The notes under the pieces are model-generated. The model was given only the letters and a program-made list of their open reading frames with translations, ran no database searches and had not been told where the DNA came from. From positions 1 to 61,797 of the forward strand of contig JAEWGI010000008.1 of NCBI GenBank assembly GCA_023388355.1: a stretch of DNA of 61,797 nucleotides, given 5' to 3'. Origin of the DNA: Pseudomonadota bacterium. Its GTDB lineage: Bacteria > Pseudomonadota > Gammaproteobacteria > Xanthomonadales > Xanthomonadaceae. Positions 16,958 to 26,573 of the stretch are shown here, in pieces; the stretch's first letter is position 1; every line of letters starts with the position of its first letter. The position numbers and the translations under genes were made by a program.

Positions 16958-17470
16958 ATGACTGCCCAGAACCCGCCTGCACCGCACCCGGTCCTGCTGT
17001 TGCGCGACATCGTCTTCGCCGACGCGGCCGCGCTGCTGCAGCGCTACGGCCTGCAGCTGCAGCGCGTCGACGACGGCGCGTCGATCCCCGGCAGCTACTG
17101 GGGCGAATCCGAAGCCGGCATCATCGGCGGCCGCGTCTACGCCCGCGGCGACACGCCCGTGCACTCGCTGCTGCACGAGGCCTGCCACCTGATCGTGCTG
17201 CCTGCGCAGCGGCGTGCGGCCGTGCACACCGACGCCACCGATTCGATCGAGGAGGAGGACGCGGTGTGCCTGCTGCAGGCCCTGCTCGGCGAGGCGCTGC
17301 CCGGGGTCGGCCGCGAGCGCGTGTTCGCCGACATGGACGCCTGGGGCTACACCTTCCGCCTCGGCAGCGCGCGCGCCTACTTCGAACGCGACGCGGACGC
17401 GGCCTGGAGCTGGCTGCAGGCGCGCGGCCTGGTCGACGCGCGGCGCCAGCTGGCGCTGCCGGCCGCCTGA
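16958..17470 (+). CDS. putative zinc-metallopeptidase-like protein (HEACH motif)
   Basis: The 170-residue protein has no signal peptide or membrane segment. HSLLHEACHLIVL carries an HExxH pair (H-E-A-C-H), and SIEEEDAVCLLQALL about 25 residues later offers acidic residues for a third zinc ligand. This is the arrangement of small gluzincin-type domains, but the family is not recognised. The strand pattern before the motif (GSYWGESEAGIIGGRVYARG) also resembles small metallopeptidase folds. It stands alone between minE and the M2 peptidase. Function is inference from the motif only. Confidence 0.6.
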   Translation: MTAQNPPAPHPVLLLRDIVFADAAALLQRYGLQLQRVDDGASIPGSYWGESEAGIIGGRVYARGDTPVHSLLHEACHLIVLPAQRRAAVHTDATDSIEEEDAVCLLQALLGEALPGVGRERVFADMDAWGYTFRLGSARAYFERDADAAWSWLQARGLVDARRQLALPAA

Positions 17471-17564
17471 GCGCCCGCGCCAGGCCCTGCCGCATCGCAC
17501 TTGCGGAGCCCAGGCACGCGCTCTAGCCTGCGCGCAACGCTCAGTGCGACAACCTGGAAACGCC

Positions 17565-19583
17565 GTGATCCGTCGAAACGTCCTGCCCGTCCTGGCCATC
17601 TGCGCCAGCCTCGCCCTGTCGGCCTGCACGCGCGAGCCCACGCCGGCCGACACGGCCGCGCCGGGTTCGGCGCAGGCGCCCGCGGACGAAACCGCTGACC
17701 AGTTCATCGCGAGGGTCAACGCCGAGCTCAAGGCGATGTATCCGGAGCTGACCGCCGCGCAGTGGCTGTCGAGCACCTACATCACCGACGACAGCCAGCT
17801 GCTGGCGGCCAAGGGCAACGAGAAGTTCCTGGGCTCGCTCAACGCGTGGATCGAACAGTCCCGGCGCTTCGAGGGCCAGCAGATGTCCCCCGACACCGCG
17901 CGCGCCATCACCCTGCTCAAGCTCGCCACCGCGATGCCCGCGCCGAAGGACCCGGCCCGGCTGGCCGAACTGACCCGCATCGCCACCCGCATGGAAGGCA
18001 TGTACGGCAGCGGCACCTACTGCACCGACCCCGCCGATACGGGCAGCTGCCGCCAGCTCGGCGAGCTCGAGGAAGTGCTGCGCAAGAGCCGCGATTACGA
18101 CGAGCAGCTCGAGGCCTGGCAGGGCTGGCACACCATCGCCCGGCCGATGCGCGAGGACTACACCCGCTTCGTCGAACTGGTGAACGAAGGCTCGCGCGAA
18201 CTCGGCTACGCCGACGCCGGCGAGATGTGGCGCTCGGGCTACGACATGTCGCCGGTCGAGCTGGCGGCGGAAACCGACCGGCTCTGGGGCCAGGTCAAGC
18301 CGCTGTACGAACAGCTGCACTGCTTCGCGCGCGCCCGGCTGGATGCGCAATACCCCGGGCGCGGCTCGGTCGACGGCATGCTCCCGGCGCACCTGACCGG
18401 CAACATGTGGCAGCAGGACTGGGGCAACCTGTGGGACGTGCTGGCGCCCTACAGCGAACAGCAGGCCGGCGCCGGGCTGGATGTCACCGGGGCGCTGGAA
18501 CGGCGCTACCAGGCCGACCTCAACGCGCGCCTGTCGAAGGAGGACGCGCTGATCGACTCCGAGCGCCGGATGGAGGTGGTGCGCGCCGCGCGGCTCGAGG
18601 ACGCCCGGCGGATGACCCGCCAGGCCGAGGAGTTCTACACCTCGCTGGGCATGCCGCGGCTGCCCGACGGCTACTGGGAGAAGACCCAGTTCATCAAGCC
18701 GCGCGACCGCGACGTGGTCTGCCACGCCAGCGCCTGGGACATGAACATGGGCGGCGAGGACGGCAAGTCGCCGGACGTGCGCACCAAGATGTGCATCAAG
18801 CCCAACGAAGAGGACTTCTTCACCATCTACCACGAGCTCGGCCACGTGTATTACTACCTGGCCTACAACCAGCTGCCGCCGCTGTTCCAGGCCGGCGCCC
18901 ACGACGGCTTCCACGAAGCCATCGGCGACACCATCGAGCTGGCGATGACGCCCGGCTACCTGCATTCGATCGGCCTGGTCGGCGAACCCACGCCCAGCCG
19001 CGAGGCGCTGATCAACTCGCAGATGCGTACCGCGCTGGCGAAGGTGGCGTTCATGCCGTTCGGGCTGATGATCGACCGCTGGCGCTGGGGCGTGTTCGAC
19101 GGCTCGATCACGCCGGACAACTACAATGCGGCCTGGTGGGAGCTGAAGGCGAAGTACCAGGGCGTGGCGCCCGTCGCCGCGCGCGGCGAGGAGTTCTTCG
19201 ATCCGGGCGCGAAGTACCACGTGCCTGGCAACACGCCCTACACGCGCTACTTCCTGTCGCACGTGCTGCAGTTCCAGTTCTACAAGGCGCTGTGCGACGC
19301 GGCCGGCCACCAGGGGCCGCTGTACGAATGCAGCTTCGCCGGCAACAAGGCCGCGGGCGAGAAGTTCTGGGCGATGCTGTCGCGCGGCGCCAGCCAGCCC
19401 TGGCAGCAGACGATGCGCGAACTCACCGGCGGCGAGCAGATGGACGCCTCGGCGGTGCTGGAATACTTCTCGCCGCTGCAGGAGTGGCTCAAGCAGCAGA
19501 ACGAGGGCCGGAGCTGCGGCTGGCAGGCGCCGGCGGCGGCCGGGGAAGCGACGCCGGAGCCGCCGCCCGCCGACAACGGCTGA
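17565..19583 (+). CDS. M2 family metallopeptidase (ACE-like dipeptidyl carboxypeptidase), lipoprotein
   Basis: The 672-residue peptidyl-dipeptidase is related to angiotensin-converting enzyme, which removes C-terminal dipeptides. The start is GTG (17565), giving a lipoprotein signal (LAICASLALSAC, lipobox L-S-A-C); the mature enzyme would be lipid-anchored in the periplasm. The zinc site is H423-E-L-G-H427 (IYHELGHVYYYLAY) with third ligand Glu 451 in HEAIGDTIELAM. FMPFGLMIDRWRW and TPYTRYFLSHVLQFQFY are typical M2 blocks. Length is normal for the single-domain bacterial form. Upstream, TAGCCT near 17524 could be a -10. It appears monocistronic. Confidence 0.95.
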   Translation: MIRRNVLPVLAICASLALSACTREPTPADTAAPGSAQAPADETADQFIARVNAELKAMYPELTAAQWLSSTYITDDSQLLAAKGNEKFLGSLNAWIEQSRRFEGQQMSPDTARAITLLKLATAMPAPKDPARLAELTRIATRMEGMYGSGTYCTDPADTGSCRQLGELEEVLRKSRDYDEQLEAWQGWHTIARPMREDYTRFVELVNEGSRELGYADAGEMWRSGYDMSPVELAAETDRLWGQVKPLYEQLHCFARARLDAQYPGRGSVDGMLPAHLTGNMWQQDWGNLWDVLAPYSEQQAGAGLDVTGALERRYQADLNARLSKEDALIDSERRMEVVRAARLEDARRMTRQAEEFYTSLGMPRLPDGYWEKTQFIKPRDRDVVCHASAWDMNMGGEDGKSPDVRTKMCIKPNEEDFFTIYHELGHVYYYLAYNQLPPLFQAGAHDGFHEAIGDTIELAMTPGYLHSIGLVGEPTPSREALINSQMRTALAKVAFMPFGLMIDRWRWGVFDGSITPDNYNAAWWELKAKYQGVAPVAARGEEFFDPGAKYHVPGNTPYTRYFLSHVLQFQFYKALCDAAGHQGPLYECSFAGNKAAGEKFWAMLSRGASQPWQQTMRELTGGEQMDASAVLEYFSPLQEWLKQQNEGRSCGWQAPAAAGEATPEPPPADNG

Positions 19584-19664
19584 CGCGCCGCGGGCCGGAC
19601 GGCTGCACAGGCCGGCCCGGCCCGCCTATGATGCGCGGAACCGGAACGGGGATCGGGATCCGCA

Positions 19665-21143
19665 ATGTCCAGAATCATGCTCGTGCTGTGCCTGTCCATC
19701 GCCGCGTCCGCGGCGGCTGCCGCCGACGCGCCGCGCGTGGCCGGCGAACGCAGCCGCGCCGCGCCGCCGCCCAAGGTGCTGTGGCGCCACGCCCCCGCCG
19801 ACGAGGCGATGGTGTCGCGCATCCGCTGGCCGGAGCTGGCGGTGGCGCGCCTGGCCGCGCTCGACAGCGCCAACCGGAACCGGAATGCCGACCGGCGCAG
19901 GCCCCTGCAGATCGGGGTCGGCCGCGTGGCGACCCTGGAAAAGGCCGGCGGCGCCGGCATCGGCCTGCGGTGGCGCGCGGTGCCAGGCGGCCAGTCGGCC
20001 ACGTTCGCCATCACCTCGCCGGTGGCGATGGGCCTGCGGGTGGGGCTGGCGCTGCAGGGGCTGCCGGCGAATGCGGAACTGCGCATCCGCGGATCGGAGC
20101 TGCCGCTGGGCGATATCGTCCTGGTCCGGGCGGCGGAAGCCGCGCGTTCGACCGGGCCTGACGGCCTGTACTGGACGCCTGCGACCGATGGCGAAACCCA
20201 GACCGTCGAGCTCTTCGTGCCGGCTGGCGCGGACATCGCCCCGCTGCGGGTATCCGCCCCAGAGCTGAACCACCTCGTCACCAACAGCCGCCGCAATTTC
20301 AAGATCATCGAGAAGATCGGCGAATCGGGCAGCTGCAACATCGACACCGCCTGCCGCGTGGGCGCGCTTGGCCAGAACTTCGTGCTGGCCAAGGACGCGG
20401 TCGCGCACATGATGTTCAACCTCTACAGCACGGGCGGGTCGTCGCTCGGCAGCTACATCTGCACCGGCACCCTGCTCAACGACACCGACCCGGCCACCCA
20501 GGTGCCGCTGTTCTTCAGCGCGGACCATTGCTTCGCGGGCGACAGCGGCACGATCCCGGCCCAGGACCGGGCGCAGGTCGCGGCCAGCCTGGTGACGTAC
20601 TGGAACTATGAAGCCAGCGCCTGCGGAAGCCTGGTCCCGACCTCCCGGACCACGTTGACCGGCGGCGCGGACGTGCTGTTCCACGACGAGTACACCGATG
20701 CGATGCTGCTGCGCCTGCGCAGCCCCGCGCCGTCGATCGCCGCGTTCGCGGGATGGGATGCGGGCGGCCTGGCGGCGAACGCCGACGTGGTCGCCATCCA
20801 CCATCCGTCCGGCGATGCGAAGAAGGTCTCGTTTGGCCGGAATGTTCCCGCCGACAGCGATGCCTCCAGCCACGCCGTGGGCTGGACGACCGGCACGACC
20901 GAACCCGGCAGCAGCGGCTCGGGCCTGTTCGTGCTCGGGACCGATGGCCACTACAGGCTGCACGGAGGCCTGCACGGCGGCTACGCAGCGTGCCCGAACG
21001 CGGGAAACCTCGACAACGAGGACAACCGCGACTGGTATTCGCGCCTGGACGTGGTCTTCCCGGAGGTCCGTCAGTTCCTGGCGCCCGAGGCCCCTGCGGG
21101 GCCACGTCGCAGGAACGGCTCCCAGCCGCTCGCGCCCCGGTAG
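19665..21143 (+). CDS. secreted lysyl-endopeptidase-like serine protease
   Basis: The 492-residue preproenzyme has a signal peptide (IMLVLCLSIAASAAAAA), a propeptide of about 200 residues, and a trypsin-fold domain similar to Achromobacter/Lysobacter lysyl endopeptidase. The catalytic triad is visible: H288 in FFSADHCF, D345 in YTDAMLLRL, and S417 in TEPGSSGSGL. Paired Cys residues (CNIDTAC, YICTG) fit the disulfide-rich family. The residue preceding the catalytic Ser loop (T-E-P-G-S-S-G-S) matches the lysine-specific enzymes, though specificity is inference. It is exported, probably by type II secretion as in relatives. Confidence 0.9.
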   Translation: MSRIMLVLCLSIAASAAAAADAPRVAGERSRAAPPPKVLWRHAPADEAMVSRIRWPELAVARLAALDSANRNRNADRRRPLQIGVGRVATLEKAGGAGIGLRWRAVPGGQSATFAITSPVAMGLRVGLALQGLPANAELRIRGSELPLGDIVLVRAAEAARSTGPDGLYWTPATDGETQTVELFVPAGADIAPLRVSAPELNHLVTNSRRNFKIIEKIGESGSCNIDTACRVGALGQNFVLAKDAVAHMMFNLYSTGGSSLGSYICTGTLLNDTDPATQVPLFFSADHCFAGDSGTIPAQDRAQVAASLVTYWNYEASACGSLVPTSRTTLTGGADVLFHDEYTDAMLLRLRSPAPSIAAFAGWDAGGLAANADVVAIHHPSGDAKKVSFGRNVPADSDASSHAVGWTTGTTEPGSSGSGLFVLGTDGHYRLHGGLHGGYAACPNAGNLDNEDNRDWYSRLDVVFPEVRQFLAPEAPAGPRRRNGSQPLAPR

Positions 21144-21168
21144 GAACCCCGGTAGGAACACGGCGCGG

Positions 21169-22416
21169 CTACAGCTGTCCGGTGGGCTCCAGGGCCGCCG
21201 GTGCCGCCGGGCTGGCCGGCGGCGTTCCGCCGCGGCGCCGCTCCCAGGCCCAGAACCCCCAGCCCGCGAACACGAACGCCGCCGCAAGCAAGGCGAGCAG
21301 CATCGGGTCGTGGCTCACCAGCGGCGACAGCACGCCGGCCAGCAGCGCGTTGAGCACCAGTCCGGTGAAGGCCTGCAGCGACGAGGCCGAGCCGCGCTGG
21401 CGCGGGTACATGTCGAGGATGGCCAGGGTGACGATCGGGAACACCAGCGCGATGCCGAAGGCGTTGAGCACCATCGGCAGCACCGCCCAGGGCACGGCGG
21501 GCTGCGCCACCAGCGCGCTGTAGGCGATGTTGCCCAGCACCGCCACGCCGCTGCAGGCAAAGCCGATCGAGACCAGGCGCGCACCGCCGATGCGTCCGGC
21601 CGAGCGCCCGGACACGAACGCGCCCAGCATCATTCCGCCGATCATCGGGATGAAGAACCAGCCGAAGCTGCGCTCGTCCAGGCGCAGCAGGTCGAGCACG
21701 AAGGCCGGCGCCGAGGCGATGTACAGGAACAGCGCGGCGAAGTTGAACGCGCCGGCCGCGGCCAGCCGCTGGAAGCGCGGATTGAGCGCGATCCAGACGT
21801 AGTCGCGCAGCAGCTGGCGCGGCGCCGGTGCCAGACGCGCATCGCGCGGGAGCGTCTCGGGCAGCCAGCGCCAGGTGGCCAGCCACAGCAGCACCGAAAA
21901 CCCGACCAGGAACCAGAAGATCAGCGGCCAGCGCCCCCAGCCCAGCAGCCAGCCGCCGATGATCGGGGCGATCGCGGGCGCGGCGCCGAAGATCATCGAC
22001 ACCTGGCTCATCAGCCGCTGTGCGTCGTCGCCGTGCAGCACATCGCGGATCACCGCCCGGCCCACGATCAGGCCCACGCCCGCCGACAGTCCCTGCAGCG
22101 CGCGGAACGCCAGCAGGGTGGCCAGGTCCGGGGCCAGCGCACAGCCCACCGAAGCCAGCGTGAACACCGCCAGCCCCGCCAGGATCACGCGCCGGCGGCC
22201 GAGGATGTCCGACAGCGGGCCGTGCACCAGGCTCATCAGCGCGTACGCCGCCAGGTACACGCTGATGGTCTGCTGCATCGCCAGCTTGTCGGCGCCAAGG
22301 TCGGCGCCCATCGCCGGGAACGCCGGGAAGATGGTGTCGATCGAGAACGGGCCGAACATCGCCAGCCCGGCCAGCAGCAGCGCCAGTCGCCGCAGCCGGG
22401 GAGGACGCGCGCTCAT
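21169..22416 (-). CDS. Bcr/CflA family drug-resistance MFS transporter
   Basis: The 415-residue, 12-helix major facilitator exporter starts RLRRLALLLAGLAMFGPFSI. It has the Bcr/CflA signature DTIFPAFPAMGADL, then MSLVHGPLSDILGRRRVILA (motif A) and SMIFGAAPAIAPIIGGWLL. Such pumps expel bicyclomycin, chloramphenicol or sulfonamides by proton antiport; the substrate here is unknown. The start at 22416 overlaps the stop of the upstream membrane gene (ATGA at 22413-22416), so the two are one operon. It converges with the protease gene (25-base gap). Confidence 0.93.
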   Translation of the reverse strand: MSARPPRLRRLALLLAGLAMFGPFSIDTIFPAFPAMGADLGADKLAMQQTISVYLAAYALMSLVHGPLSDILGRRRVILAGLAVFTLASVGCALAPDLATLLAFRALQGLSAGVGLIVGRAVIRDVLHGDDAQRLMSQVSMIFGAAPAIAPIIGGWLLGWGRWPLIFWFLVGFSVLLWLATWRWLPETLPRDARLAPAPRQLLRDYVWIALNPRFQRLAAAGAFNFAALFLYIASAPAFVLDLLRLDERSFGWFFIPMIGGMMLGAFVSGRSAGRIGGARLVSIGFACSGVAVLGNIAYSALVAQPAVPWAVLPMVLNAFGIALVFPIVTLAILDMYPRQRGSASSLQAFTGLVLNALLAGVLSPLVSHDPMLLALLAAAFVFAGWGFWAWERRRGGTPPASPAAPAALEPTGQL

Positions 22417-23213
22417 TGCTGCGGCGACTGCACGGCCGGCGACAATTCGGCGGGATCCCGTGCGCCGTCGCCCCCGGCCCTGTCCGGAGCCGGAACCGGA
22501 GCCGCATCCGTGTCTGCCGCGGCGCTTGCGGGCAGCAGGCGGATCGCGCCCACGCCATCGATCGGCAGCACCTCGGCACGACGCTCGTCCGGGTTCCAGA
22601 CCAGCACGAACGCGCTGCTGGTGCCCAGCATCCTCCATTCGCCCGGCATGTTCCGGTCCGCGCCCAGCAGCCTGACCGCGACCGCGTGGCCGCCGCCATC
22701 GTGGATGCGCTGGGCCCTGGCATCGCCGAGCACGTACAGCCCCAGGGCCATCGCCCACAGCGCGGTCACCGTCGCCATCGTTTCCGGATGCAGCCCCATG
22801 TACATCCACCAGTCCGCGCGCCGGGGCAGCAGCACCCGCCCCCACCAGCGCCGTTCCAGGCCCGCCACCCGTTCGGGATGGCGCTGGCGCCAGCGCTCCG
22901 GCCAGAGCGTCAGCCACGAGGCGAACAGCGTCCATGCCAGCAACGCCAGGTATTCGGGCCTGCGCAGGCCGGCCACGAAATAGTCGCTGCTCTGCATGAA
23001 TTCCAGGATCGGAATGTCGAAACGCCGGTAGAACCAGTAGCTGTCCCACAGCCCGTAGGCGGAGATGAACAGGTAGCTGCAGGTCACCAGCAGCAGCGGC
23101 TCGCGACGGAAGACTCCCCAGAGCCGACGGACGGTGGAGACGTCACCGGGCGTCGCGACGGCCGCTGCGGGCGCCGCCACGCCGGGCGCGGGGGATGGGG
23201 TGGACGGGGTCAT
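22413..23213 (-). CDS. membrane protein of unknown function
   Basis: The 266-residue protein has a Pro/Ala-rich N-terminus and about three hydrophobic segments: [37 protein letters not shown] and [16 protein letters not shown]. Next comes a soluble C-terminal part ([40 protein letters not shown]) and an Asp/Pro/Ala-rich tail. I recognise no family. The pattern [14 protein letters not shown] and [19 protein letters not shown] shows a Trp-rich cytoplasmic loop. It is the first gene of a two-gene operon with the Bcr/CflA pump, divergent from gcvP. Confidence 0.7.
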   Translation of the reverse strand: MTPSTPSPAPGVAAPAAAVATPGDVSTVRRLWGVFRREPLLLVTCSYLFISAYGLWDSYWFYRRFDIPILEFMQSSDYFVAGLRRPEYLALLAWTLFASWLTLWPERWRQRHPERVAGLERRWWGRVLLPRRADWWMYMGLHPETMATVTALWAMALGLYVLGDARAQRIHDGGGHAVAVRLLGADRNMPGEWRMLGTSSAFVLVWNPDERRAEVLPIDGVGAIRLLPASAAADTDAAPVPAPDRAGGDGARDPAELSPAVQSPQQ

Positions 23214-23279
23214 GGCGGCATCAGGCGGCGGGGTGTTCAGGTTAACAACTCCAGGCCGCCCGGACCGCCCCGGCGTGGC

Positions 23280-23285
23280 TATAAT
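23280..23285 (+). promoter_or_regulatory. -10 box of the gcvP transcript
   Basis: A perfect TATAAT stands 12 bases before the first riboswitch helix, so transcription would begin just ahead of the aptamer. No matching -35 is seen at 17 bases upstream; TTAACA at 23242 is too far. Confidence 0.65.
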
Positions 23286-23296
23286 TCCGCGGCACT

Positions 23297-23491
23297 GGTG
23301 GGAGAAGCACGGGTCCCGCGCCCGCGCTGCCGAAGGCGCAAACGCCCGTAATCGCTCAGGCCCGATACCACCGGACGCGGCAAACACTCTGGAGAGACCG
23401 ACCGGCACCGCCGGAACCGGCGCCGAAGGGGCACGAAGCACGCGATCCTCGTCAGCACGCTTCCAAACTCTCAGGCAAAAGGACAGAGGGG
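23297..23491 (+). ncRNA. tandem glycine riboswitch (two aptamers) upstream of gcvP
   Basis: Aptamer 1 (about 23297-23372) has P1 strands GGTGG/CCACC, the GGGAGA-type opening, GCCGAAGGCGCAAACGC and CTCAGGCCCGATACCA. Aptamer 2 (about 23387-23491) has CTCTGGAGAGACC, GCCGAAGGGGCACGAAGC, then AACTCTCAGGCAAAAGGACA and closing AGAGGGG. These are the conserved glycine-aptamer blocks in the standard two-aptamer order joined by a short linker. Glycine binding normally switches on glycine-cleavage genes. The 120 bases from here to the gcvP ATG contain the expression platform, in which I could not identify a clear terminator or anti-SD hairpin. Confidence 0.93.
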
Positions 23492-23610
23492 CACCCCGCA
23501 GTGGATCGCCTGCGCCGTTGTCACGCGCAAGCCGGAGCTTCCATGAGGCTTTCGCTTGCCCCGGCACCCGGTACGGCATCCCGCAGCCCCCGACCTCCGG
23601 TGCCCACGCC

Positions 23611-26547
23611 ATGTCCAAGCCCAGCCTGCGCGAACTCGAACACCACGACGCCTTCGTCGAACGCCACATCGGCCCCAACGACGCCGAGATCGCGCACATG
23701 CTCGATGCCATCGGCCACGACTCGCTGGAGTCGATGACCGCCGCCATCGTCCCGGCCAGCATCAAGCCCACCGGCAGCCTGGACCAGGCGTCCAGCCCCG
23801 GCCTGGCCCTGCCCGGCTCGCTCACCGAGATCGAGGCGCTGGCGCGCATCCGAGCGATCGCTAGCCGCAACGACGTGTTCCGCAGCTTCATCGGCCAGGG
23901 CTACTACGGCACCCACACGCCGAAGGTGATCGTGCGCAACATCCTCGAGAACCCGGCCTGGTACACCGCCTACACGCCCTACCAGGCGGAGATCTCGCAA
24001 GGCCGCATGGAAGCGCTGATCAACTTCCAGCAGGTGTGCGCCGACCTGACCGGCATGGACATCGCCAACGCCTCGCTGCTCGACGAGGCCAGCGCCGCGG
24101 CCGAGGCGATGACCCTGGCGAAACGTTCAGCGAAGTCGAAGTCCAACCTGTTCTTCGTCGCCGACCACGTCCACCCGCAGACGCTGGAAGTGGTGCGCAC
24201 CCGCGCCGACGGCCTCGGCATCGAGCTGGTGGTGGGACCGGCGGCCGATGCCGCGGGCGTCGACAGTTTCGGCGTGCTGCTGCAGTACCCCGACACCTTC
24301 GGCCGCATCGACGACCACGCCGCGCTGGCCGAGGCCGTGCACGCGCGTGGCGCGCTGCTCGCCGTCGCCACCGACCTGCTCGCGCTCACCCTGCTCCGGG
24401 CGCCTGGCGAATGGGGCGCCGACATCGTCATCGGCAACACCCAGCGCTTCGGCGTGCCGTTCGGCTTCGGCGGCCCGCACGCGGCGTTCATGGCCTGCCG
24501 CGACGCATTCAAGCGCTCCATGCCCGGGCGCCTGATCGGCGTGTCGGTCGACGCCGAGGGCCAGCCCGCCTACCGCCTGACCCTGCAGACGCGCGAACAG
24601 CACATCCGCCGGGAGAGGGCCACGTCGAACATCTGCACCGCGCAGGTCCTGCTGGCGGTGATGGCCTCGATGTATGCCGTCTACCACGGCCCCGAGGGCC
24701 TGCTGCGCATCGCGCGCCGCGTGCACCGCCAGGCGGCAATCCTGGCCGCGGCCCTGCGCGCGGCCGGCCTGCAGGTGGGCGACGCCTGCTTCGACACCCT
24801 GCACGTGACCGGCGTGGACGCCGAGCAGGTGCACCTGTACGCCAGCCACCAGCGCATCAACCTGCGCAAGATCGACGCGACCAGCGTCGGCATCAGCCTG
24901 GACGAAACCGTCACCCGCGCCGACCTCGCCGCGCTGGCGAAGATCTTCGGCGCCGACCTCGACGACGCCACCATCGACGCGCTCGACGCCGCCACGCCCG
25001 ACGCGCTGCCGCCGGCACTGCTGCGCGAATCGGCCTTCCTCCAGCACCCGGTGTTCAACACCCACCACAGCGAGCACGAACTGCTGCGCTACATGCGCGG
25101 CCTGGCCGACAAGGACCTGGCCATGGACCGGACCATGATCCCGCTCGGTTCGTGCACGATGAAGCTCAACGCCACGGCCGAGATGATCCCGATCACCTGG
25201 CCGGAGTTCGCCGACATCCACCCGCTGGCGCCGGCGTCGCAGACCCGCGGCTACCAGGAGCTGGTCGATTCGCTGGAAGCGATGCTGGTGGAGATCACCG
25301 GCTACGACGCGGTCAGCTTCCAGCCCAACTCCGGCGCGCAGGGCGAATATGCCGGCCTGCTCGCGATCCGCGCGTACCACGCCTCGCGCGGCGAAGGCCA
25401 TCGCGACATCTGCCTGATCCCCGAATCCGCGCACGGCACCAACCCGGCCTCGGCGCAGATGTGCGGCATGAAGGTCGTGGTGACGCGTTGCGACGCCAAC
25501 GGCAACGTCGACGTCGAGGACATCCGCCGCGCGGCGGAGAAGCATTCGGCCAACCTCGCCGCGATCATGATGACCTACCCGTCCACCCACGGCGTGTTTG
25601 AGGAGGACGTGGTCGAGATCTGCGGGATCGTCCACCGCCATGGCGGCCAGGTGTATACCGACGGCGCCAACATGAACGCGCTGGTGGGCCTGGCCCGGCC
25701 CGGCAGGTGGGGCTCCGACGTGAGCCACCTCAACCTGCACAAGACCTTCTGCATTCCGCATGGCGGCGGCGGCCCGGGCGTCGGCCCGTGCGCGGTCAAG
25801 GCGCACCTGGCGCCGTTCCTGCCGCGCGCGTATTCCCTTCCCCCGCTCGCGGGGGAAGGTGTCCGAAGGACCGATGGGGGCGAGGCGCGCACCGGCGGCA
25901 TGGTGTCCGCGGCCACCCACGGCAGCGCTTCGATCCTGCCGATCAGCTGGATGTACATCGCGATGATGGGCGCGGCCGGCCTGCGCCGCGCCACCCAGGT
26001 CGCGCTGCTCGGCGCCAACTACGTGTCCCGGCGCCTGGCGCCGCACTACCGCACGCTCTACAGCGGCCGCAACGGCCTGGTCGCGCACGAATGCATCCTC
26101 GACCTGCGGCCGCTCGAGAAAGCCACCGGCATCACCGCCGAGGACGTGGCCAAGCGCCTGATCGACTTCGGCTTCCACGCGCCAACGCTGAGCTTCCCGG
26201 TCGCCGGCACCCTGATGGTGGAGCCGACCGAAAGCGAGTCGCTGCACGAGCTTGACCGCTTCATCGACGCGATGATCCAGATCCGCGACGAGATCCGCGC
26301 GGTCGAGGACGGCCGCCTGGACCGCGAGGACAATCCGCTGCGCAACGCGCCGCACACCGCCACCATGGCCGCGGCCGCCGAGTGGAGCCACGCCTATCCG
26401 CGCGAACTGGCGGTATTCCCGCTGCCAGGGCTGCGCCGGCACAAGTACTGGCCGCCGGTGGCGCGGGTGGACAACGTGCACGGCGACAAGAACGTGTTCT
26501 GCGCCTGCATCCCGGTGGATGCCTGGAAGGAGCCGGCCGACGCCTGA
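23611..26547 (+). CDS. gcvP: glycine dehydrogenase (decarboxylating), glycine cleavage system P protein
   Basis: The PLP enzyme decarboxylates glycine and passes the aminomethyl group to GcvH. The 978-residue single-chain form has both homologous halves: [15 protein letters not shown] at the start, [84 protein letters not shown]. The PLP lysine is K711 in [16 protein letters not shown]. About 20 residues (741-760, [19 protein letters not shown]) correspond to a genomic palindromic repeat read in frame, where other GcvP proteins have a short loop before GMVSAA. ATG 23611 follows the glycine riboswitch; no gcvT or gcvH gene is nearby. Confidence 0.97.
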   Translation: MSKPSLRELEHHDAFVERHIGPNDAEIAHMLDAIGHDSLESMTAAIVPASIKPTGSLDQASSPGLALPGSLTEIEALARIRAIASRNDVFRSFIGQGYYGTHTPKVIVRNILENPAWYTAYTPYQAEISQGRMEALINFQQVCADLTGMDIANASLLDEASAAAEAMTLAKRSAKSKSNLFFVADHVHPQTLEVVRTRADGLGIELVVGPAADAAGVDSFGVLLQYPDTFGRIDDHAALAEAVHARGALLAVATDLLALTLLRAPGEWGADIVIGNTQRFGVPFGFGGPHAAFMACRDAFKRSMPGRLIGVSVDAEGQPAYRLTLQTREQHIRRERATSNICTAQVLLAVMASMYAVYHGPEGLLRIARRVHRQAAILAAALRAAGLQVGDACFDTLHVTGVDAEQVHLYASHQRINLRKIDATSVGISLDETVTRADLAALAKIFGADLDDATIDALDAATPDALPPALLRESAFLQHPVFNTHHSEHELLRYMRGLADKDLAMDRTMIPLGSCTMKLNATAEMIPITWPEFADIHPLAPASQTRGYQELVDSLEAMLVEITGYDAVSFQPNSGAQGEYAGLLAIRAYHASRGEGHRDICLIPESAHGTNPASAQMCGMKVVVTRCDANGNVDVEDIRRAAEKHSANLAAIMMTYPSTHGVFEEDVVEICGIVHRHGGQVYTDGANMNALVGLARPGRWGSDVSHLNLHKTFCIPHGGGGPGVGPCAVKAHLAPFLPRAYSLPPLAGEGVRRTDGGEARTGGMVSAATHGSASILPISWMYIAMMGAAGLRRATQVALLGANYVSRRLAPHYRTLYSGRNGLVAHECILDLRPLEKATGITAEDVAKRLIDFGFHAPTLSFPVAGTLMVEPTESESLHELDRFIDAMIQIRDEIRAVEDGRLDREDNPLRNAPHTATMAAAAEWSHAYPRELAVFPLPGLRRHKYWPPVARVDNVHGDKNVFCACIPVDAWKEPADA
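25835..25892. repeat. palindromic repeat copy inserted in frame within gcvP
   Basis: CCTTCCCCCGC at 25836-25846 and GCGGGGGAAGG at 25849-25859 form an 11-bp stem. Next comes TGTCCGAAGGACCGATGGGG, closely matching the spacer of the imuA copies (TGCCGAAGGCGGATGGGGGC at 35821). The insert keeps the reading frame and translates as [19 protein letters not shown]. Confidence 0.85.
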
Positions 26548-26573
26548 GGCGTCGGCGCGGCCGCGCCTCAGGC
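26542..26573. terminator. hairpin spanning both convergent stop codons, possible bidirectional terminator
   Basis: GCCTGAGGCG (26542-26551) and CGCCTCAGGC (26564-26573) form a perfect 10-bp stem around a 12-base loop. The gcvP stop (26545-26547) is in the left arm and the complement of the EAL gene stop (26568-26570) is in the right arm. No T tract flanks it, so termination strength is uncertain. Confidence 0.5.

Noticed and set aside
23242..23247. TTAACA as -35 box for gcvP
   Set aside because: It is 32 bases from TATAAT, far outside the usual 16-19 base spacing.
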